From CAG-390 sp045644325 (GTDB taxonomy: Bacteria; Bacillota; Clostridia; Oscillospirales; CAG-272), in assembly GCA_045644325.1 (NCBI GenBank), contig JAZRGT010000010.1:114532-178531 (forward strand): a stretch of DNA of 64,000 bases, in the 5' to 3' direction. Both the position numbers and the translations under genes were made by a program. The number at the start of each line of letters is the position of its first letter. Position 1 is the stretch's first letter. Positions 43,253-51,254 of this stretch are shown one piece after another. The notes beneath the pieces were generated by a model. That model was not told the origin of the DNA. It ran no database searches and worked only from the letters and a program-made list of their open reading frames with translations.

Positions 43253-45242
43253 TATTCATAACCTCCTTTTCGATATCGGAAATATCTACCTTCTGAGATC
43301 TTTTCCTTATCGGTATCGTTATCGATGCCAAGCCTTCTTCCTCTGCACCGAGATATATTTCCGAGCCGCTTCTGTCGTTGAAATTAGCAGCTGCGCAAGC
43401 AAAGCCGAGCAGTGCCCAGAACATAAAGAACACGCGGTAGTTATACCAGGTATAATCAAATATACCCGAAACAAGCAAAGCAAATGCGCCCGCCATAGCA
43501 GCTTTCGTAGAGCTGCTCAAAAACGTGTCGGATCTATTCACCGCCAAAGAAGAACAGCATTTTCTCGCAGCGTTAAACAAAAAGATTAAGAACAGTACAA
43601 GCCCTATCATACCCAGTTGTATCGCTATCTGCATATAAAGACTATGCGAATGCATTGCGTACTGTGTTCCGCCCGAAGCGTAACCGATATAAGCGGTCTT
43701 GAATGCTTCCTCTCCCATACCGATGCCACCGCCGAAAACGTCGGCAAGCAGCTGCCACGAGGAATTCCATATCGACACGCGATAGTTATTGGCAGAATCC
43801 GCCATAGTCAGGAAATTTCTTATTCGCAGACCTATGGTTTCGGGAAACAGAACGGTTACACCAATAACCGAAGCTGCTGCCGGGAATATCCATAAAATTC
43901 CCTTGGGTGAAATCATAACGGCAAAAAGGATTCCTCCCGCAACAAGAGCTATCCAAGCGGAGCGGGAATACGTAAACACGGTACAAACCGCGATAAAGGC
44001 GGATACTATATAACCCAGAATACGCATTTTAGGAGCATTGTATTTCAGCGTCAACATCAGCGCGAACGGGAATATCATAGTCAGATAAACTGCAAGAATA
44101 TTGGGGTTATTGAACAATGATACCGCTCTCGACGATATTCCGCCGAACAAGGTTTCGTCCATCCACCCGGAAGGCGCAAAGCCGAGGCTATACTGCGCAA
44201 TACCGATAAAGGCAACTATAACGGAAGGAACAATAAACGCACCCGTGCAGATTTTGGTCCATCTTCTGTACTTCATCAAATTGACGGTAAGCGGGAAGAT
44301 CAGCATAAGTGCACAGCAAAGCATTGCGTGCTCCATCGTATTGCTGTTGCCAGGTGCTACACCTCCAAGAAGAACGGATATCCAAAATGCCAGAAAAGCA
44401 AAATCCGTGATACCGATTTCATGAACCCTTTTTCCTCTGATAATTTTGACCGTGTAGGAAACAGCGGTAAACAAGACTATAGCCGCAAGGATTCGCGAGG
44501 GAGCAAACGATAATCCGAGAAAAGGCGCGATGCCTATAGATATCACAACGCCGCCCTCGGGGTACGCAAGAATCAGAGCTAATAAGATGAAAGCAAGCAC
44601 GAAGAGAACCATTTTAATCGGTGAGATGAGATACGTCAACAGTCCGAATAAAATACCTAAAATTACAGCTATACTTTGAACAGGAGTAATTTTACCGTTG
44701 GTCCTCATAGTTTCGGGAGGAACTCCGAAAACCTTAGTCAAAATAAAATACATTACCTTGCTTTCAGAGCAAAGAGTTGCGACGGACTTTTCGGTGAAAA
44801 CCAAGGGGACAGATGCAAGCAATACTATAGCACCGCATAAAATATCAGCGTATATATCAGCATCGATCATAAGAATGAAGCGCTTGAACGCGCTGATAAT
44901 TACGACGTAGATGCTCCAAGTCACCGTAAACGCACCAAGCGTTTTTCCGGGAATTCTGAAAAGTCTACCGGAAATCTTATAAAACAATTTAAGAACCAAA
45001 GAATTCTCAAACTGCCTCGAAATAGACTTTTTGACGTATTCAACAACCGGTCTTATCCCCGATTTCAAACGCTTGAACAGTGTCATCGTAGCGCTGGTAT
45101 CGAAATTATGCTCCGCTTTTTTATTTGAGGTAAAGATTTTGAATAAGACGCCCGAAGCGAAATAATCTGCAATTATATTACACAGCATAAAAAGAATTCC
45201 GAGGAACACGCCGTGCTTTTTTCGTTTCTTTTCTTCCTTCAT
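43230..45242 (-). CDS. O-antigen ligase family (Wzy_C) membrane protein
   Basis: A 670-residue polytopic membrane protein with about 11-13 predicted helices. The family hallmark region is between residues 430 and 560 (FTYSRSAWIALVAGG, then GGGIGMGEEAFKTAY and MHSHSLYMQIAIQLG, the conserved SHN/H-type loop). Such proteins ligate or polymerise lipid-linked glycans, or bear other O-linked transfer roles. A cytoplasmic tail of about 50 charged residues follows the last helix. It lies between trmD and two DUF4330 genes, with no glycosyltransferases nearby. Confidence 0.85.
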   Translation of the reverse strand: MKEEKKRKKHGVFLGILFMLCNIIADYFASGVLFKIFTSNKKAEHNFDTSATMTLFKRLKSGIRPVVEYVKKSISRQFENSLVLKLFYKISGRLFRIPGKTLGAFTVTWSIYVVIISAFKRFILMIDADIYADILCGAIVLLASVPLVFTEKSVATLCSESKVMYFILTKVFGVPPETMRTNGKITPVQSIAVILGILFGLLTYLISPIKMVLFVLAFILLALILAYPEGGVVISIGIAPFLGLSFAPSRILAAIVLFTAVSYTVKIIRGKRVHEIGITDFAFLAFWISVLLGGVAPGNSNTMEHAMLCCALMLIFPLTVNLMKYRRWTKICTGAFIVPSVIVAFIGIAQYSLGFAPSGWMDETLFGGISSRAVSLFNNPNILAVYLTMIFPFALMLTLKYNAPKMRILGYIVSAFIAVCTVFTYSRSAWIALVAGGILFAVMISPKGILWIFPAAASVIGVTVLFPETIGLRIRNFLTMADSANNYRVSIWNSSWQLLADVFGGGIGMGEEAFKTAYIGYASGGTQYAMHSHSLYMQIAIQLGMIGLVLFLIFLFNAARKCCSSLAVNRSDTFLSSSTKAAMAGAFALLVSGIFDYTWYNYRVFFMFWALLGFACAAANFNDRSGSEIYLGAEEEGLASITIPIRKRSQKVDISDIEKEVMNNDGREED

Positions 45243-45275
45243 AAGCTTACCTCCGTTTCATTATTTCTTTAACAA

Positions 45276-45971
45276 TCATTTACTGATCTTATCAAGTAAA
45301 TCGGGTCTTTTTTCTTTCGTGATCCTGAGCGATTCCGCGGCGCGCCATTCGGCTATTTTGGCGTGATGCCCCGAAAGCAGGATATCGGGTACCTTAACTC
45401 CGTGGAATTCGTACGGTCTTGTGTATTGAGGATATTCAAGGAGACCCGAAGCGATGCTTTCGTCCTCATAGCATTCCGATGAAGCCAGAACTCCGTCAAG
45501 AAGACGGGAAACGCAGTCTACGAGAATGCACGCGGGGAGCTCACCGCCGGTCAGAACGTAGTCGCCGACCGAAATCTCCTCATCAACTATTTCGTCAAGA
45601 ACTCTTTGGTCGATTCCCTCGTAATGTCCGCAGAGTATTATGAGTCGGTCATAATTCTCTTTCAGCTCCTTGGCGTGAGCTTGAGTAAGCACTCTTCCCT
45701 TCGGAGACATATAAATAACTCTCGTTTTCATTTCGGGAGCCATTGAACGTACCGCATCGTAGCAATTATATACGGGCGGAGCTGCCATGAGCATTCCCAT
45801 ACCTCCGCCGTAAGGAGTATCGTCAACTCTTCTGTTCTTATCTTCGCTCCAATCGCGGATATTATGCGCGTGAACGCTTAGATATCCCGCCTTTTGTGCT
45901 CTGCCGATTATGCTTTCGGATAAAATATTGCTGACAAGCTCGGGAAATAAAGTCAGAACGTCAAAGCGCAT
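45276..45971 (-). CDS. trmD: tRNA (guanine(37)-N1)-methyltransferase
   Basis: A 231-residue SPOUT methyltransferase making m1G37. Seen: MRFDVLTLFPELVSN start, DDTPYGGGMGMLM, YMSPKGRVLTQ, CGHYEGIDQRV and the knotted SVGDYVLTGGELPA. It overlaps rimM by one base. rplS, which normally follows, is absent; the next gene is the O-antigen-ligase-like protein. Confidence 0.97.
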   Translation of the reverse strand: MRFDVLTLFPELVSNILSESIIGRAQKAGYLSVHAHNIRDWSEDKNRRVDDTPYGGGMGMLMAAPPVYNCYDAVRSMAPEMKTRVIYMSPKGRVLTQAHAKELKENYDRLIILCGHYEGIDQRVLDEIVDEEISVGDYVLTGGELPACILVDCVSRLLDGVLASSECYEDESIASGLLEYPQYTRPYEFHGVKVPDILLSGHHAKIAEWRAAESLRITKEKRPDLLDKISK

Positions 45972-46489
45972 CAGTCAAACATCCCTTCTATAGGTCTGAC
46001 AAAGATACCCTTTTCAAGATCGATATTGATAACGAACTCGGGAACAGCGGGGATCATACGGTCGCCGTTTTGGGTTTTAACGGTATAGATATCCGATGCT
46101 CCTGCATTGAATACGTCAGAAATCGTGCCGTATTCCGTGCCGTTATCCGCATCTATAACGGGCAAACCGACAAGATCGATGATGAAATAGTCACCGTCCT
46201 CAAGAGGAATATCGTCGCGGTCGGCGTAAACTACGGTTTCCTTGAGTGCCATTGCAATGTCAACGTCGTTGATTCCTTCAAGAGTGGCAAGAACGTGTCT
46301 TTTCATCACGGAGGAGGAAAGCACCTCGCGCTTTTCGTAGAAGTCGCCATTTTTGAAATATACACAAGGCAGATCCGCAAGTATTTCGGGAGAATCACAC
46401 CACGATTCGATTTTTACAGCGCCTTTAACGCCGTGTGTATTGATGATCTTGCCGCATTCAAGATATTTCTTTTCATTTACGGATTTCAT
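45971..46489 (-). CDS. rimM: 16S rRNA processing protein RimM
   Basis: A 172-residue RimM with N-terminal GKIINTHGVKGAVKIESW (RimM domain) and C-terminal PRC barrel (DYFIIDLVGLPVIDADNG ... IPAVPEFVINIDLEKG). It binds S19 and assists 30S maturation. First gene of the minus-strand unit; it is separated by 40 kb and strand from rpsP-khpA, its usual upstream partners. Confidence 0.96.
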   Translation of the reverse strand: MKSVNEKKYLECGKIINTHGVKGAVKIESWCDSPEILADLPCVYFKNGDFYEKREVLSSSVMKRHVLATLEGINDVDIAMALKETVVYADRDDIPLEDGDYFIIDLVGLPVIDADNGTEYGTISDVFNAGASDIYTVKTQNGDRMIPAVPEFVINIDLEKGIFVRPIEGMFD

Positions 46490-46534
46490 TAATGATACCT
46501 CTTAATCACAAATAAAAATAAATTTTCATTATAA

Positions 46535-46563
46535 AGTATATCACAAGAATATGATTTTTTCAA
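46535..46563 (-). promoter_or_regulatory. promoter of the rimM-trmD unit
   Basis: Minus strand TTGAAA (46563-46558), 17-base spacer ending in TGTGA (extended -10), TATACT (46540-46535). Confidence 0.78.
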
Positions 46564-46613
46564 GATTTTTTCTGCTTTTTTTGGAATTTGAGATAAAATT
46601 TCACGATTTGGTA

Positions 46614-46642
46614 TTGAAGAATTCGGTTTTTTGGTGTATAAT
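46614..46642 (+). promoter_or_regulatory. promoter of yajC
   Basis: TTGAAG (46614-46619), 17-base spacer, TATAAT (46637-46642), 30 bases before the ATG. Confidence 0.75.
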
Positions 46643-46671
46643 CTACTTATAATATCAACTTGGAGGTCAAA

Positions 46672-47028
46672 ATGTTTACATTTTTGAACGGCACAGCCGG
46701 CACTACCGGCGGCACTACCGGGGGGCTTATGGGCACTTGGGGAACACTCATTATGATCGTAATTATGATCGCTGTTTTCTACTTCTTTGCTATCCGTCCC
46801 CAGAAAAAGCAGGAAAAAGAGACTCAGGAAATGAGAAACGCGCTTTCTATCGGTGACGAAATCGTCACAATCGGCGGTATCGTAGGTATTATCACCAACA
46901 TCACCGATGAAACCATCACCATTATCTCCTCGCGCGACAGAACAAGAATTCAGCTTCTCAAGTCTTCCGTTTCCCGCGTACAGGTAGCGGCTCATCCTTC
47001 CGACGAGGAAAAGAAAGAGGAAAAATAA
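46672..47028 (+). CDS. yajC: preprotein translocase accessory protein YajC
   Basis: A 118-residue YajC: a Gly/Thr-rich N terminus, one membrane helix (about 20-42), then the cytoplasmic motif FFAIRPQKKQEKETQEMRN and the IGDEIVTIGGIVGII barrel. It binds SecDF in the Sec translocon. The ATG at 46672 follows TTGGAGGT; an in-frame TTG four codons upstream was rejected. Confidence 0.95.
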   Translation: MFTFLNGTAGTTGGTTGGLMGTWGTLIMIVIMIAVFYFFAIRPQKKQEKETQEMRNALSIGDEIVTIGGIVGIITNITDETITIISSRDRTRIQLLKSSVSRVQVAAHPSDEEKKEEK

Positions 47029-47069
47029 GGATCGAATGAATATCCGAGCGACGTGACGAATATTATTTA

Positions 47070-47087
47070 CCGAATTATGTTATTCGG
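47070..47087 (+). promoter_or_regulatory. short hairpin touching the ribosome binding site of the TIGR04086-like gene
   Basis: CCGAAT (47070-47075) pairs with ATTCGG (47082-47087); the 3' arm runs into CGGAGG, the ribosome binding site for the ATG at 47097. Weaker than the ldh hairpin but with the same ATTCGGAGGTTA sequence. Confidence 0.4.
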
Positions 47088-47096
47088 AGGTTAAAT

Positions 47097-47552
47097 ATGG
47101 CACACTCGGATAAACGCAGGCACAACGCAGGCGCGTCTCATTCGGTTATCGAAACAGCCCCCAAAGCTTCTTTATTTATGCTTTTATCGGGGCTTTTCCT
47201 TTTATCCGCATTTGCGTTTTTTATTCGCAATTCACCGAGCCCCGCAGAGCTTGCGGTATATTTTGCACCCGCGGCGTTGCTTGTCGGGGCGGTGATGGGA
47301 GGATTTTTTTGCGGTACGAGGCTGAGCGGCGGTGAAAGCTACGCTTCAGCGATCCTCTCAGTCGCATTAGTTGCGGCGATACTGCTCACAATTAAATTAT
47401 TCGTTCCCGCGCCTGAGTCGCGTTCTGCCCTCATTGTATGCATTATATTGCATATGCTGGCAGTAGCCGCGGCGATGCTCGGTGCCTTTTCGGCAAATAC
47501 AAGACGAAAATCAAGACGCAGAAAGAAACAAAAAATCAGGAGTAAATCATGA
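47097..47552 (+). CDS. TIGR04086-like small membrane protein
   Basis: A 151-residue very hydrophobic protein with four predicted helices (about 23-45, 50-72, 82-102, 110-130) and a strongly basic C-terminal tail (RRKSRRRKKQKIRSKS in part). Size, topology and position directly after yajC match the TIGR04086 family of Firmicutes, which in other Clostridia sits beside the SCIFF peptide genes. Its stop overlaps the next gene by 4 bases. Function unknown. Confidence 0.7.
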   Translation: MAHSDKRRHNAGASHSVIETAPKASLFMLLSGLFLLSAFAFFIRNSPSPAELAVYFAPAALLVGAVMGGFFCGTRLSGGESYASAILSVALVAAILLTIKLFVPAPESRSALIVCIILHMLAVAAAMLGAFSANTRRKSRRRKKQKIRSKS

Positions 47553-47917
47553 CTTACACTTTTTACAGTTCCGCTGAAGGAAGATATATTATTTACGACA
47601 CCGCAAGCGGCGCGGCTATTCGCTCAACCGAGATTGAGGCTTATATTTGCGATGCACTTGATCCCTGTGAGGAGGGTGCGCCCGTGCTGCCCGAAAAGTG
47701 TCCCTCGGAGATCCGCTACGAGCTTGCGCGCTTTGCTTCAACAGAGGTAGCCGAAGCCTACGAAATGATCAAGGGATACTATAATGCGGGATTGATCTAC
47801 GGCATTTCAAAGAAATCATTTGTAAGAATGTCGGGTGAACATTCTGCAACCGAGGAGTTATTCTCCGCTATTCTCGCCAACGCCGATCTTACCAAAGCGG
47901 AAGTAGAAGTAATTTAA
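47549..47917 (+). CDS. small protein resembling the N-terminal peptide-recognition part of SCIFF maturases
   Basis: A 122-residue soluble protein. Residues 3-85 (GRYIIYDTASGAAIRSTEIEAYI, then ELARFASTEVAEAYEMI and NAGLIYG) follow the pattern of the first ~90 residues of SCIFF radical-SAM maturases: a beta hairpin with xxLDVNSGxxH-like text, a helix, then EAYEEIxxLxxxGLL. The radical-SAM domain with CxxxCxxC is missing; the gene ends naturally before a terminator. No Cys-rich SCIFF precursor is encoded between yajC and this gene. Either a stand-alone RiPP-recognition-type domain or a degenerate remnant. The match is by eye and needs profile search. Confidence 0.55.
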   Translation: MTYTFYSSAEGRYIIYDTASGAAIRSTEIEAYICDALDPCEEGAPVLPEKCPSEIRYELARFASTEVAEAYEMIKGYYNAGLIYGISKKSFVRMSGEHSATEELFSAILANADLTKAEVEVI

Positions 47918-47921
47918 TTTC

Positions 47922-47960
47922 AAAAGCATCTGCTCTCATTGAGGAGCAGATGCTTTTTCG
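47922..47960. terminator. bidirectional terminator
   Basis: AAAAGCATCTGCTC (47922-47935) pairs with GAGCAGATGCTTTT (47944-47957). It overlaps the end of the convergent SpoIIP-like gene. Confidence 0.9.
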
Positions 47961-48862
47961 TTACATATTTTAATTAAAGCTTCTGTCAGCGCGGCTATTG
48001 CTTCGCGCGCTTCGTCGTTCGAAAATCCTCCACCGCATATTCCTACGTTCAAGGTAAGTACGCCGCTGTCCTGCCCGAGAGCCCCCGGAAGAAGTCTGAA
48101 GGCAGTTTCCGTATCCTTCATCTGACCGCAGACCGCAGACGCTATCCGAAAATTCTCCCTCCATCCGTCGTAATCGGTGCCGACAGTAAACGTAACGGGC
48201 ATTCCGCTGTCAGAATCGTGGATATCAAGAACACACACCACATCAGGATGCTCTGACAAGAGCTCCGATAAGGTTTCCTTCATTTTGATATATGCCCCCA
48301 CCGTTCCGCTTGCGTCGTGCTCGGTATTGCAATGATATACATTAATCCCCGCACTTGAAATTATTTGAGCCATCACCTCTCCTGCGTCGCCAACCGATAT
48401 CGACTCGGAGACCTTTTCGGAATTATGGCTGTGCAGTATCAGTATTTCTATACCCGTAGACGAGCCTATCAAAGCGCCTAAGGAATATTCTTCACTCATA
48501 TCAAACTTGATATCCGTCTTGCTTTCATCTATTATAACCGGCGGAACAGTTACCTTTTCTTTCACTTCCGTTTCGTCATACCTGTCTGTTACGCAGGCAG
48601 TCGTTTCTTCGGGTATGATTCCGCAAGCGGTATCTTGCTTTGCGGTCTCGTGTCTTATCAGGTAAGCAATGCTTGCAAATATAAACGTAAATATCAGTGT
48701 CATCAGTACGAACCGCAAAGCAAGCCGAATCGGCTGCCTTTTCAGCGCGCGGGGAGGATCGTAAAGCCTCACTCCCTCTCCCTCGGCTTCGCTCCCCTTG
48801 AGCTCCCCGCGGGCAGGCGAAGGGATTTCAATTTTATTCAGGTCTATTTTGATCTCTTCCAT
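47936..48862 (-). CDS. SpoIIP-like (amidase-fold) membrane-anchored protein
   Basis: A 308-residue protein: cytoplasmic N terminus (1-45), one membrane helix (about 47-68), linker, then a domain matching SpoIIP, the N-acetylmuramoyl-L-alanine amidase of engulfment: ILILHSHNSEK (His144, His146, Glu149, for HTH.tES), VGDAGEVMAQIISSAGI, CVLDIHDSDSG (His215, for LDIHRD) and SGVLTLNVGICGG where the family has LIEIGG. The catalytic Glu of that last motif appears to be Asn272. It is shorter than typical SpoIIP. It could be an inactive or altered paralog. A GC-rich insert-like stretch lies in the N-terminal region. Confidence 0.78.
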   Translation of the reverse strand: MEEIKIDLNKIEIPSPARGELKGSEAEGEGVRLYDPPRALKRQPIRLALRFVLMTLIFTFIFASIAYLIRHETAKQDTACGIIPEETTACVTDRYDETEVKEKVTVPPVIIDESKTDIKFDMSEEYSLGALIGSSTGIEILILHSHNSEKVSESISVGDAGEVMAQIISSAGINVYHCNTEHDASGTVGAYIKMKETLSELLSEHPDVVCVLDIHDSDSGMPVTFTVGTDYDGWRENFRIASAVCGQMKDTETAFRLLPGALGQDSGVLTLNVGICGGGFSNDEAREAIAALTEALIKICNEKASAPQ

Positions 48863-49221
48863 CTCAACCTCCGTTATATTTTATCACACGAAAATATATG
48901 CAGAGAGATAAGAAATTATTATCTTCGGGCTGCAATGGGAACAAATATAAATTATCCGTAAATTTTTTGAACAAAATTCCATTCGGTACTTGATTTTATT
49001 GAATTTTTAGATTATAATATTTGTATGCTATCGCTTCGACGATGCGAGATGTTGTGCAAGTTGTACATTTTCAGCCCGAAAGTTTGTGCAACCCACCAAA
49101 CATATTCAATAGTTGCAATTCACCATTGAAAAATCGTGAAGAAAGTGATATAATATATTGAATTGATTTTATCTCGCGACGCGAAGATTCGATCTCAAAC
49201 TCAAGGAGGAACCCTACCATC
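48863..49221. promoter_or_regulatory. intergenic region with two plus-strand promoters for the family 5 binding protein gene
   Basis: This 359-base gap is AT-rich. It contains TTGATT (48990-48995), 17 bases, TATAAT (49013-49018), and closer to the gene TTGAAA (49126-49131), 17 bases ending TGA, TATAAT (49149-49154). The second is the stronger and nearer. No riboswitch-like structure was recognised in between. Confidence 0.75.
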
Positions 49222-51087
49222 ATGACAAAGCGTATCACAGCTTTACTTCTCAGCGTAATCTGCTGTCTCGGACTTCTGACCGCATGTTACGATTCCCAGA
49301 TCGACGGCGAATACGTCAAAGGCGCAGAGATCACCATGTATCTCTCCGAGCCCGTTTACGATCTCGACCCCGCACTCTGCTACACCAACGATTCCGCACT
49401 CCAGCTCTGCGGTCTCATCTATGACACTCTTTTCACCATCGACAAGACAGGTAAAGTTGTCAACTCTCTCGTTGAAAGCTACGAGATTATGGAAGACGAA
49501 AACACTCAGGAATACTATATGATGCTCAACCTCAAGAAGGACAACTGCTGGTCCGACGGCACCGTTGTTTCCGCTGAGGACGTAGTATTTACTATCAAGA
49601 GAATTCTCGATGCAAGCTTCAACAGCGAAGCAGCTTGTATGCTTTATGACATCAAGAACGCTCGTCAGGCTAAGCTTGGTGACTGCTCTATCGACGACGT
49701 TGGCGTATACGCTCACGACTCCCTTACCCTTCAGATCAACTTTGAGGGAAAGATCGACTACGATCAGTTCATTCTCAATCTCGCAAGCCCTATGCTCGCT
49801 CCCCTCAAGGAGAACACCGTTGAAGGCTACGATGACTGGTCCAAGAGACCCGCAACCTCCGTTTACTCCGGTCCCTTTATGGTTCGCCGTGTAAACTACG
49901 GTCTTTCCGAGGACGGTTCCGCTACTCCCGAGACCGCTGAAATGGTTCTTGAGCGTAACCCCTATTTCCGCAGAAACTCCGAAGACAAGCATCTTGACAA
50001 GGCTGTATCCCCCTATCGTCTTATCATCGACTTCTCCCTCACCAAGGAGGAGCAGCTCGATAAGTTTGCAGCAGGCGAGATCTTCTACGTTGGCGATATC
50101 GCTCTTAGCGTTCGCGGAGGCTACGTTGATACCGCTACTGTAACCGATATTATGTCCACTCACGTTTACTACCTCAACCAGAATGCAGATATCGCAAAAG
50201 CTGACGGCACTACCGAAAAGCTCTTTGCTAACAAGGAAGTAAGACTTGCTCTCTCCGCTGCTATCGACCGTGAAGCTATTGCGCAGACCGTTGTATTCGC
50301 TCGCGCAGCATCCGCTCTCGTTCCCTACGGCGTATTCAACGCAGACTCCTCCAAGGAGATCTTCAGAGAGATTGGCGGCAACATCATCACCACCACCGCT
50401 GATATGTCTGCAGCACAGTCCCATATCTCCGCTTCCGGTATCAATCCTTCCGATTACACCTTCACCATTTCGGTTCGACCCGAGGATGAAGTACATATGG
50501 CTATCGCTACCGCAGTTTGTGCAGCTTGGTCCCAGCTCGGCTTCAACGTAACTCTTGATGAAGTTGCTCTTGCAAAGAACGACGAGCTTTACGCTGGCGA
50601 GCCCGCTCTCTCCTTCTACGATGATATCTTCGCAGAGAGATTTGCAGCTAACGATTATCAGGTAATCGCACTCGACTATCAGGCTCCCACCGCTGACGCA
50701 TTCTCCATCCTCGCTCCCTTCGCTCGTTCTTTCTCGGGACAGGGTCAAGATATGGAAGAGGCTGCTAAGACCGGCATCTATGAAGATAAGCCCCACAGAA
50801 CCGGTTACGACAGTGCAGATTTCGAAGCTATTATGGAAGAAATCTTCGCTATCAAGAACGATCCCGCAGCTCGCGCAGCAAAGCTTCACGAGGCTGAGAC
50901 TATGCTTCTCGCTGATATGCCCGTAATTCCGATCATCTTCAACCAGAACGCATACCTTATCTCCGGTGATCTTTCCAAGGAAGATTCCACGTACTTCGGA
51001 TACAGAGTATTTAACAGACTCTCTCTTAAGGATTACATCCAGTATCTCGACATTCAGACCGAGGCTGAAACAGAGGCTGCTGAATAA
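49222..51087 (+). CDS. ABC transporter substrate-binding lipoprotein, family 5 (oligopeptide type)
   Basis: A 621-residue lipoprotein (lipobox LTAC, Cys22) of the SBP_bac_5 family: SEPVYDLDPALCYTNDSALQLCGLIYDTLF at the N terminus (in part), then LKKDNCWSDGTVVSAEDVVFTIKRI and a typical C-terminal LADMPVIPIIFNQNAYLIS. Such proteins bind peptides, nickel or oligosaccharides. No permease or ATPase genes are adjacent, so it depends on a transporter elsewhere. Codons are strongly C-ended (CCC, CTC, TAC), suggesting high expression. AAGGAGG precedes the ATG; a palindromic terminator follows. Confidence 0.92.
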   Translation: MTKRITALLLSVICCLGLLTACYDSQIDGEYVKGAEITMYLSEPVYDLDPALCYTNDSALQLCGLIYDTLFTIDKTGKVVNSLVESYEIMEDENTQEYYMMLNLKKDNCWSDGTVVSAEDVVFTIKRILDASFNSEAACMLYDIKNARQAKLGDCSIDDVGVYAHDSLTLQINFEGKIDYDQFILNLASPMLAPLKENTVEGYDDWSKRPATSVYSGPFMVRRVNYGLSEDGSATPETAEMVLERNPYFRRNSEDKHLDKAVSPYRLIIDFSLTKEEQLDKFAAGEIFYVGDIALSVRGGYVDTATVTDIMSTHVYYLNQNADIAKADGTTEKLFANKEVRLALSAAIDREAIAQTVVFARAASALVPYGVFNADSSKEIFREIGGNIITTTADMSAAQSHISASGINPSDYTFTISVRPEDEVHMAIATAVCAAWSQLGFNVTLDEVALAKNDELYAGEPALSFYDDIFAERFAANDYQVIALDYQAPTADAFSILAPFARSFSGQGQDMEEAAKTGIYEDKPHRTGYDSADFEAIMEEIFAIKNDPAARAAKLHEAETMLLADMPVIPIIFNQNAYLISGDLSKEDSTYFGYRVFNRLSLKDYIQYLDIQTEAETEAAE

Positions 51088-51101
51088 TATATCTATCTTT
51101 C

Positions 51102-51132
51102 AACCAAGCCGCATATGCGGCTTGGTTTGTTT
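51102..51132 (+). terminator. palindromic terminator
   Basis: A perfect 26-base palindrome (51102-51127) centred on ATAT, followed by a T-rich tract. Confidence 0.85.
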
Positions 51133-51190
51133 ATTCTGCACAAGTTTACTAAATTCAATTTAAGCAATATGACAAATTTCATTTCACTTA

Positions 51191-51220
51191 TTGACAAAGC
51201 ATAGACAGATATGATATAAT
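51191..51220 (+). promoter_or_regulatory. promoter of the first family 1-type binding protein gene
   Basis: TTGACA (51191-51196), 18-base spacer ending TGA, TATAAT (51215-51220). Confidence 0.85.
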
Positions 51221-51254
51221 ACTTACAATCATTTTTATGAAAGGATGTATTCTT

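Noticed and set aside
47029..47096. SCIFF precursor gene between yajC and the TIGR04086-like gene
   Set aside because: The gap is 68 bases and encodes no Cys-rich peptide.
49243..50889. Long minus-strand open frame opposite the family 5 binding protein
   Set aside because: Shadow of a highly biased gene; no start signal and no recognisable domain.
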